From Adiantum capillus-veneris (lineage: Eukaryota; Streptophyta; Polypodiopsida; Polypodiales; Pteridaceae): 64,000 nt of DNA. Shown here piece by piece: positions 56,244 through 64,000 of the stretch. Positions within the stretch are counted from its first letter, which is position 1, and each line of letters opens with the position of its first letter. The notes beneath the pieces were generated by a model. That model was not told the DNA's origin and ran no database searches. It saw only the letters and a list, made by a program, of their open reading frames with translations. The stretch spans positions 64,121,753-64,185,752 of the forward strand of contig CM043959.1 of NCBI GenBank assembly GCA_014529385.2. Direction: 5' to 3'. Both the position numbers and the translations under genes were made by a program.

Positions 56244-57871
56244 CACAAGACCTTAAGTAGGGAGATCTACATCACTCGTGTGATGGTTAGCTTACTTTAG
56301 TCTTGACTAGAGAGAGCTTAAACTTTTAGAACAAGATCCAGGATAGAGTATCCTGAGGTCTAGTGGATAGCCGGGAAGCCTGTGTCTTGCCGAGGGTCTA
56401 CGACTAGTTAGATTTAGTTAAGTAGGATAACTTACGGTTTTTGGTTTTGAGTGCTTGTTATACTTGTGTAGAAATAGAGTAGAAAAACACTGTAAAAACT
56501 CAAAAACAAACAAAAAGAAGAAACAATAAGGCTGTTTGCTTGCCTTGAAAGAAAAACCCACACCATATACCCTTGAAGGGGGTGAAAAGAGTAGACATTG
56601 AAATTTATGATCCAACACTCGAGAAAAACATAAAAATTGCTACCAAAACCAACAAAAAGAAACAGATGATTCTCATAAGAAAACACTAAGTGACCCTAAC
56701 AAGGCCAAGAAGAGATATAACCATTAGCCTAGGGTAAATTGACTGTGTCATGAGGTACGACTGATGTTCACAAGTTTAAGATGAAGTGTCATCAAATTTG
56801 CATCACTTCAAGTGCAATTGAGTTGTGAATCGCCAGAGAAAAGTGAAATTTGTGAAGTGCTTGAGTCCAAGGTCAAAATAAGTCCAAACTTCATAAAACT
56901 TGGGGGATAGACTTATATGGGCACAGGGAACACAACTATGCAAAACCAGAAAAAAATTAAATCCCCATTTCTCTCTGACTAGTCTATCGCGATAGACTGA
57001 TGAAGGTGGTGATTGACTAACAACAAGGAAAAAACCTTTTTACCACAAGTTTAACAAATCAATACAAGGGTACCCACAAAAATTGAGTGAAACTGAACAC
57101 CATCTTGACCATAAAACTTCAAAACTGGTGTTTTAGAGTCTGAATTCATAGACAAGGGCAAGAAGGCTTTGGCCAAATGTCCAAACAGTGCCAAAATTTT
57201 TCAATGCACTACACAAGGAGAGGCTGAACCAGCTGTGGAGATAAATTGAGAAAAATGCCAATAATGGAGAACTTTCCCAGTCTATTGCGATAGACTAAGG
57301 AAACTGCTGCTAAGGACCTTTTCTTTCAAATTTCCCCTAGGGAGAGCTTTATCAGAGTCTATACAGCACACACACCAAATTTCAAGGCATTTAGACCACT
57401 GAAAATCAATCTAAGGCCCAGATAGAGAATCAGGCTCTGACTAAAATACTAACAAGGGACCAAAACCCAACCAAGTGTCCAAACTTCATAAAACTTGAGG
57501 GATAGTCTATAGAGAGTAACTAGAACTCAAGGGTGAAGTCACAATTTTGAATTGACTTGTGCTGAGCAAATTGTCAGTCTATCGCGATAGACTAAGAAAG
57601 TTGTGATTCATACATTTTCTGCAATTTGTGACTATACTGCTAGGACACGCTCTCCATATAGATCTCAGCCATCATCTCATATTTGAAATTGGACCACCAG
57701 AAGGCTGACTAAGTGGTTGTTGTACATACTTGAAAGATTTTTTGGTAATTCAGGGAAAACCCTTGTGAACAGACTAACCATCCTTGTGTAGATCCCAAAA
57801 GGAGATCATCACAAATCCGCACAAGAAGGAGTCCAGGTAAGATTTAAGTTTGCAACCCAACTTTCATTCTT
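56244..57871 (+). repeat. Leader with three 298-bp-spaced palindromes
   Basis: No gene seen. An 18-bp palindrome AGTCTATCGCGATAGACT occurs at 56981-56998, 57279-57296 (one change) and 57576-57593, at steps of 298 and 297 bp. The segment tccaaacttcataaaactt also recurs (56884 and 57479), so the leader is a diverged tandem array of about 300-bp units. Confidence 0.85.
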
Positions 57872-59053
57872 ATGTATTTAAGGTCAGGAGCCTTTGTTAA
57901 GTTGGGAGCTAAAAGTGTCAAAAGTCAAGTAAGCACCACGTCCACCGAAGAGAGTGTAACTCAGACGAGACTAGACCCATTAGCACTGATCATTGAAGAG
58001 GGTAGTGATACTGACACTTCGTCGAAAAAGTCCTTCTTCATGATGGGGAGTCAACAGCCAGGAGGTTTCAACGGTGAAGGACCAATGCCAGGGGGGAGCA
58101 CCTCTTTACATCCTTTAAACGAAACCAAGTTCGCTATAATCTTCTTGGAAGGAACTAACTCGAGGGGAGCCTTAGTTTATTCTGACTATCGGGGACGCAA
58201 GTGTATTTGTATTGAAGAGAGACCGGCTCAGAGACTAGAGATAATTCGAGTCTATGATGATGGAGACAGATTCCAAGACGAAAAGGGGAACCACTATCTG
58301 ATAGTGAGTAACCCTGAGGATTACAACATATATGGGGATAACGTGGCAAAAGGGAAAATGGTTTCAGAAACCCAAGAACCACCTCCTAACATTGATCGAC
58401 CAGGAGCGCTTTTTATGTATGATAAGAAAACAACCATGGTCCCAACCTATAATGAGAATGTAGGGATTTACAAGCATGAAATCGAGGGTATAGTCTCTTA
58501 CTTTCGATGCAAGGAACCCTACCCAATCGAATTAAGCAAAGACAAGGTTCTTTACTTATTTTCTTATGAAACTGCTATGGGGAAGGATATTGTTTTTGTT
58601 GACAGATACGGGCGAGAATACAAACGTATTCTCCCAGAGGAGGTTGAAAAGGCAACAGTTCCAGGAGCATTGACCTATAGCCCCGACGAAGTACCAAGAG
58701 CCACCTACACCCCTAGCAAGTCGACAAATCCCTTTTCAGAAGAGTATGACGCTACCTCACTTTCTACCCGACAATTGATGTCCAATTACCAGGACCAACC
58801 AGCTACTCATCCATCATTGCAGGCATGGCTTCGACAGAGTGCTACATTAGAACAAGACAGAACCCGAGAGGGTTATCAAACCACATGAGGGCTAAGGGAT
58901 TTACAAGAACCACCACTCTATGCACAGTATCAAGGAGAGAGTAAGCCAAAGAATCAGGGGTCAACTGAGCCTGGAAGACCACCCCGAGAACGAGTTCGGA
59001 GAGATGAACCATCTCTCGCGAGAACTGTTAGAAATTATGGCTTAGGAGCACCA
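57872..59053 (+). pseudogene. N-terminal gag-like protein with D-x-x-G-x-x-Y modules
   Basis: ATG at 57872 (MYLRSGAFVK). Motifs: YSDYRGRKC (58178-58204), FQDEKGNHY (58271-58297) and FVDRYGREY (58595-58621), each preceded by a hydrophobic strand-like stretch. The layout matches family A (31922-32344). TGA at 58886-58888, likely from CGA, interrupts the frame, which continues open into the gag core at 59054. No database family is known to me for the module. Confidence 0.65.
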
Positions 59054-60846
59054 TTGGGAGAGGAACCTGGCCACTACATAAGACCAGAGGAGGTATATCG
59101 GCTAGGACGGGGAGATCCCATGATGAGATTTGTAGACCATCGTAGAATTAGACCTTCTCAAGTGCAAAAATGGGTAAACAACAAATATACGGGAAGCAAG
59201 GATCCGAGAGATCATGTAGTAGCTTTTGTGCGTGTAATTAGAGCTGAAGAGGTGTTAGAATTTCCTACCCAATTTGCAGGATTTGGTTTAACCTTAGAGG
59301 ATGATGTTGCTACATGGTTTGACTCAGTGGAGCGAAGAGACTTTGAGTCTATGGAGGAAGTGTTTGATGAGTTTATCGAGGAATTCTCACAAAGGGGAAT
59401 AGCTCATAATCAGTCTCACAAATCCATAAATTCAAACAGAAAGATGGAGAGTCTGTGCGAAAGGCAACCCTCCGATTAAAAAGATATGTTAAGTTCTGCC
59501 CCGTGGAAGAACTGCCAACTCAGTCCAGACTTATGCTTATATTTATCCAAGGACTAAGGAATGCAGATCTTCAGAAGGACTTACATATGAAAAGGAGAAC
59601 GACGTTGAATGATTTAACCAAGGAAGCTCCATACCTTGTGGACAATTGTGCGGTATACAAAGAGGGTGAGTTCAAGGATCTTGAAGATGATTCTTCCTCG
59701 CAACAAAGCGGAAGCAAGTCTGCTAAGACAACACCGAAAGGAGAAGTAGCGGTAAGCCAAGAGCAGCTTATAGAGGAAGTGCTTAAAAAGATTAACTTGT
59801 ATTCCAAACCACAAGCTAAACAACCAAAATGGTGTGCAATTGAACAAAAATGGACAAACCATGGGACGGAGGAGTGTTATTATAACAAGGGATATGTGAG
59901 AGAACGACCATATGCTCCGCAAGCTCAGGCGGCATCCCCTCAAGTCCCACCGATGCCTAGATATCAGACAGGCAACCTTCCAGGACCTGTAGGTGTAGAA
60001 AGACCACAACCAGTGTTGGGACAACAACCACCCCTACCAGGATTACGACCAGTCGGCATAAGATACACACCCACAGTAAGTGAGTCGGATGAGAAGGCTT
60101 TGGTACCTATGCATGCATACTACGACGAGCCCAATGGATATGCGGTGAACTCTGTCTATTATCCACTGGAAGAACCCTCTACACCAGAACCATGGAGCAT
60201 GATAGGAAATACACGACCACCAACTGCTGCACAGGCAGCGAGGGAAGGAAGATATAGCTTGGATGAAAGAACACTGTTGTTCATAGCCAACGGAGACATG
60301 AGCGGGCAAAGAATTGCACACCAACAAAGAGGAGCTCCAGGAGCACCTCAACAGCCTAAAGGACCATGCTACAAGTGTGGCGGAGACCATTGGCTGAGAG
60401 ACTGCCCTCATGACGAAATCATTAGGGTCAACGCATATTGCACCGAGTGTGGAATTACTCACTTGATCCCTGATTGCCCTAAAAACCCGAGCAAAGGAGC
60501 AAAAACTACCTTGAATATGTTGGGAGCGTTGCCTTCTAGTGGAGGGTCAAAAAACGAAACTCCGATTCCTATTAAAGTCTTGACGAGAGCCCAAGCAAGG
60601 AGAAATGACAATCAGCCCAAGAGTAACGATGAAAATCAAGAAGAAATCAGGACTGACAAGTCTAGCGCCAGTCGTTATAATCCTCGGAAAGAACGAAGAG
60701 CGAAAATGAAAGCTAGACATGAGTGAAAACAAAAAGATGTAGAAGCTGAGCTAACGATAGCTCAAGAGCAACTTAAACAGCAAAGAGAGTCCGACTCTCT
60801 AAAATCAACGGAGGGACCAAGAAGTGCAAGCTCGGGAGGGTCGGTA
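59054..60846 (+). pseudogene. Gag core and tandem zinc knuckles
   Basis: The gag domain (VQKWVNNKYTGSKDPRDHV, TWFDSVERRDFESMEEV, LIFIQGLRNADLQKDL) is split by a one-base deletion near 59430. A Pro/Gln-rich part follows, and then two C-x2-C-x3-H-x4-C knuckles, CYKCGGDHWLRDC and CTECGITHLIPDC (60368-60474). TGA at 60724-60726 interrupts the same frame, which then continues to the protease. Confidence 0.8.
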
Positions 60847-62076
60847 TTGGTAGATAAGATCAATGAACCCTTAGATGCAATCTTGCAAGCATATGAAGCA
60901 AGATTGAAGAACAGACAGACTCTAGAGCAAAGGTGGATGACATATCCATATCCACATATAGAAAAACAGAGACTAGAGATGTGCAAACAGCTGATTGAAA
61001 CTGCACAAGCTTTACTGGAGCCTCCACCTATAGAAGTGGGAGATAGAGTAATCAAACCACCAAACAATGAAACACCTCACAAAACGGAACAAAGGATACC
61101 CGACAAGATAGAAAATGTTAAATCCTTGCCGGATGTAGAGGATGCAAGAGACGTGCCTAATAGAACTGATGAATCACTGAAATATTTTCCACCATATACC
61201 CCTATTGTGGAAGAAAATTGGCCTGAAGAACTATGGGAAACGGTGCGAAAAGCTCAAGAAAAATATGAGACAAAAACAGCCGAGTCGGCGCCTTTCTCGG
61301 AGTTGAACTTGAATAAGCCTCCATGGGATTTAGATGTTAACTCATTTCAAGGGGATAATGGTTCGGTTGCATCCGAAGATAGCAGACGAGCATCACTCAG
61401 AACTTTGCCATCATCTATGGGGGACTATGAGGCAAGGTCAGAAATTCAAAGAGTACCTTCTCAAAGAATAGGCGGGTCAAATCAATTGGACACTAAAATC
61501 CTGACAGACTTGTTGACCACTCCGGTCAAGTGTACAATCACATTGGCAGAATTGTTAAAAATTAGGCCAAGCATGTGGACGGAAGTGGGCAAATGTCTTG
61601 AAAAATTTGGTATAAGGACGCCTCTTAAATTCTTCGAAACCGAGCTCAATGACACAGAACCGAAGAAAGTTAACACTAGACAAGTGCCACTCAACAAGGT
61701 AGGAGAGTATTGTGAGGGTGAAGACGGCAACACAACCCTACCAGTTGAATATAACGGCATACAGACTAAGGCAATACTTGATAGTAGAGCTAGCATTGCC
61801 ATTGCGACCAAAATGCTATGGGAAAAATGGGGAAAACCAGTAATACGAACAACTAGAATGAAATTGCAACTGGCATATGGGCACATAGAAAGGCCTATAG
61901 GATTTCTTCAGGCAATTGTGGTATCTTCCTGTGGCATAGAGTATGAACATACCTTTGCCATAGTATATTTTGTCAAGAAGAACAACTATGAAATTATCCT
62001 TGGTAGGCCGTTCATGAGGCAACTCAAAATGGTGCAGGACTGGGGGTATGATTATTTGTATCTAAGACATGCTTAA
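60847..62076 (+). pseudogene. Protease region of right-end element
   Basis: A charged linker of about 250 residues precedes the protease. AILDSRASIAIATKM (D-S-R at 61780) replaces the usual D-S-G, a one-base G-to-A type change. IILGRPFMRQLKMVQDWG marks the C-terminal half. Same frame as the upstream gag after the stop. Confidence 0.8.
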
Positions 62077-62094
62077 ACTACTACACGAGTAAAC

Positions 62095-62430
62095 ATGAAA
62101 AATCATAGCTACCATGATGTCACGAGAACCCCTGTGGAAGAATTTGACTCAGCCACCATTAGTGGATCAGGAGTCCCAGCATGGCTTTGTAAGAAAAAGG
62201 AGATATGGATGTGCGGGGAATCTCAATGTAGTGAATTTGACCACAATGAAAAGACACTAGAGAGGGTCTTGGAAGACAATGCATATATACGAGAACCTTT
62301 TCCTGAAGAGAAACTCGAACCCCTAGAATGGTCTCAAATTTTGGCTACTTTGGATGTATGCGTCAATGAAGTCACTCCCACCAAATTCAGAGCAAATTAT
62401 TCCGTTGCTGACATATGGAATGAATCTTGA
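62095..62430 (+). pseudogene. Linker between protease and integrase
   Basis: 112 codons (MKNHSYHDVTRT) with SGVPAWLCKKKEIWMC and EWSQILATLDVCVNE. A frameshift near 62420 joins it to the integrase frame. It contains no RT motif. It is too short to be a relic of RT plus RNase H and resembles no domain I recognise. Confidence 0.55.
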
Positions 62431-64000
62431 CGACAAAAACACGGTGGAAGACGTTAGACAAGCACGAAATTACACAATGCTTGCGGGAAGATTATACCAT
62501 CATAGAGGCGATGGGATTCTAAGGTTGTGTATAGGACCAGAGGAGTACGAAGCGTATCTAGAGGAGGCTCATACACAAACATGGGGATTCCATAGAGGAA
62601 ATCAAATGATGTATGAACAATTAAGAAGACTTGGAGTGTATTGGCCAAGAATGGCAGGCGATGTAGCTAATTACATCAAGAAATGCGACTTTTGCACATC
62701 CAATACTACTGTGGATTATGCCACATTATACCAAGTGGCAGTAGCACCCGCATGGAGTCATGCTATTGTGGAATATTTGACTAATAAGAAGCTGCCAGGA
62801 GACTGGTCAAAAGCCAAACAAAAGGCTTTACAAATCGAAGCGAATAGGTATACCCTCATTAGTGACCAATTCTATAAAAGAGGAACTGATGACCAGCTAA
62901 GGTTAGTTCCTCATGAAAATGACTACTTTCCATTATTGGAACAAGCTCATGCAGGCATAGCAGGAGGTCATTTTTCAGTAGAGAGAACCGTGAAAATCAT
63001 TATGGTTGCAGGTATATGGTGGCCGACCATGATTCAAGATGCAGCAGAATTCGTGAAAAGGTGTGATGAATGTCAACGCACTAAGGTACCAGTTAAAAGA
63101 GACGAAATGCCTTTAAGACCAATGATGAGTGCTTGAGCATTCGTTAAATGGGGATTGGACTTTGTTGGTCCTATCACTCCACCAGCGTATCGTTCACAAG
63201 CACAATATATCATAGTAGCCACGGATTACATGACCAAATGGGTGGAAGCAAAAGCCACAACGAAAGCAGACGCTAGAACCACGGCACAATTCTTATATGA
63301 ATATGTGTTTACACGTTATGGCCTTCCAATCGAGCTGGTGAGTGATAGAGGGACACACTTTGTAAATGAAGTTATCCAACATCTCTTAAATGAGTTTATG
63401 GTAATTCATTGCAAATCTGCACCCTATCATCCACAAGCCAATGGCCAAGGGGAAACGACCAACAAAATATTGTGCAGAGTTCTTACGAAACTGGTTAGTG
63501 AAACAAGAACAGATTGGGATCAGATGCTCTATTCGGCATTGTGGGCTTATCGAGTTGCATATAAAACAACACTCAATGCTACACCATTTAATATGGTATA
63601 TGGGTTAAATGCAATATTGCCTATTGACTTTTTGATCCCCACACTAAGGGTAGCCAAAAAATTGGACTGGACGGGGCATGAAATTTCAGAACGGTTAGAG
63701 GACGTTGAAAAATTAGAGGGGTTACGACTCAATGCTGTAGCAGCCATATATGCAAAAAAAAGACAACAGAAAGAGTTTTTTGACAAACATGTCAAGAACA
63801 ATGACTTTAAAACGGGCGACTATGTCTTAGTATACACCCTTAAACAGCATGCCAAAAAGCTAAACAAAAGGGAAATGGGGCCTTATTTGATCCAAGAAAT
63901 ATCGTCCAGCGGAGTAGTAAAACTGTCGACACTAGATGGAAAAGAAATGCCGAACTGGATTAGTGGGTGTCATTTAAAAAAATATCATCTACCTTTAACA
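62420..64000 (+). pseudogene. Integrase with duplicated HHCC zinc domain
   Basis: First HHCC: EEAHTQTWGFHRG ... CDFC (about 62566-62696). Second HHCC: LEQAHAGIAGGHFS ... CDEC (about 62938-63075). Core: WGLDFVGPI, SDRGTHF and PQANGQGE supply D, D and E. The C-terminal GPY-type region (MGPYLIQEI) reaches the window end. TGA at 63134-63136 (MMSA-stop-AFVKWG) is the only stop seen in the core, probably from CGA. No chromodomain is seen before 64000. Confidence 0.88.

Larger units (their letters stand above)
55283..64000 (+). mobile_element. Ty3/gypsy-type element with tRNA(Asp) primer site, 5' part
   Basis: 5' LTR 55283-56224, primer site 56226-56243, a 1.6-kb leader with palindromic repeats, gag in two blocks, two zinc knuckles, protease and integrase with two HHCC domains. 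The element runs off the window, so its 3' LTR and target duplication cannot be seen. RT and RNase H are not between protease and integrase. Stops and frameshifts affect each block. Confidence 0.85.

Noticed and set aside
56981-57593. Regularly spaced palindromes resembling a CRISPR array
   Set aside because: The spacing of 298 bp, the eukaryotic retrotransposon leader setting and the diverged 300-bp units exclude CRISPR.
58155-58382. Minus-strand ORFs opposite the gag-like ORFs at 57872-61886
   Set aside because: They are shadows of the plus-strand gag and protease frames and have no domain of their own.

Overview
This window looks like heterochromatic, repeat-packed DNA from a land plant. 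I see no intact host gene, rRNA, canonical tRNA or CRISPR array. The plant assignment rests on an initiator-tRNA(Met) type primer site in a Tork-like Copia element, a Tat-lineage Ty3 element with an extra archaeal-type RNase H, a CACTA element with tnp2 and TNPA-type genes, and a captured heavy-metal-associated (HMA) exon. Very long CT, GA, G and C tracts and the style of the Ty3 polyproteins made me think of a fern, but that is only an impression.

Layout. (1) 1-3884: microsatellites, three tRNA-like SINE copies with CTT/CT tails, hairpin-bearing diverged repeats and one exon-like fragment. (2) 3885-43557: three head-to-tail minus-strand copies of a retroelement-like family, here called family A. 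Each carries gag-like 'Y-x-D-x-x-G-x-x-Y' modules, a zinc knuckle and a pseudo-protease, but no reverse transcriptase. (3) Copy I is split by a minus-strand Tat element (6876-30236, LTRs of about 2.68 kb, GTAT flanks). (4) The low-coordinate Tat LTR is split by a young Copia element (8162-13681), and the other LTR preserves the empty site. (5) The Tat reverse transcriptase is split by a CACTA transposon (18039-24591, GTA duplication). (6) Copy II contains a 288-bp MITE (37080-37367), and copy I shows the empty site. (7) 43558-55282 is a decayed plus-strand Ty3 element whose promoter carries a heat-shock-element array. It is split by a non-autonomous large LTR element on the minus strand (45352-53121). 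(8) 55283-64000 is a plus-strand element with a tRNA(Asp)-type primer site, running off the end of the window. It has gag, two zinc knuckles, protease and integrase with a doubled HHCC domain, and no reverse transcriptase between protease and integrase.

The nesting gives an order of events: family A, then Tat, then Copia and CACTA inside Tat; and the plus-strand Ty3 element, then the large non-autonomous element inside it. Almost every pol gene is broken by stops, several of which look like C-to-T or G-to-A changes typical of methylated plant repeats. The exceptions closest to intact are the Copia gag-pol (two stops) and the CACTA TNPA gene (one frameshift).

The least familiar material is family A and its shared module with the 55-64 kb element, a pair of small paralogous ORFs in the Tat leader, the 50-bp perfect palindrome and HMA exon in the CACTA element, the heat-shock-element array, and the PR-HHCC-HHCC-IN order at the right end. 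All comparisons were made by eye; no alignment or database search was run.
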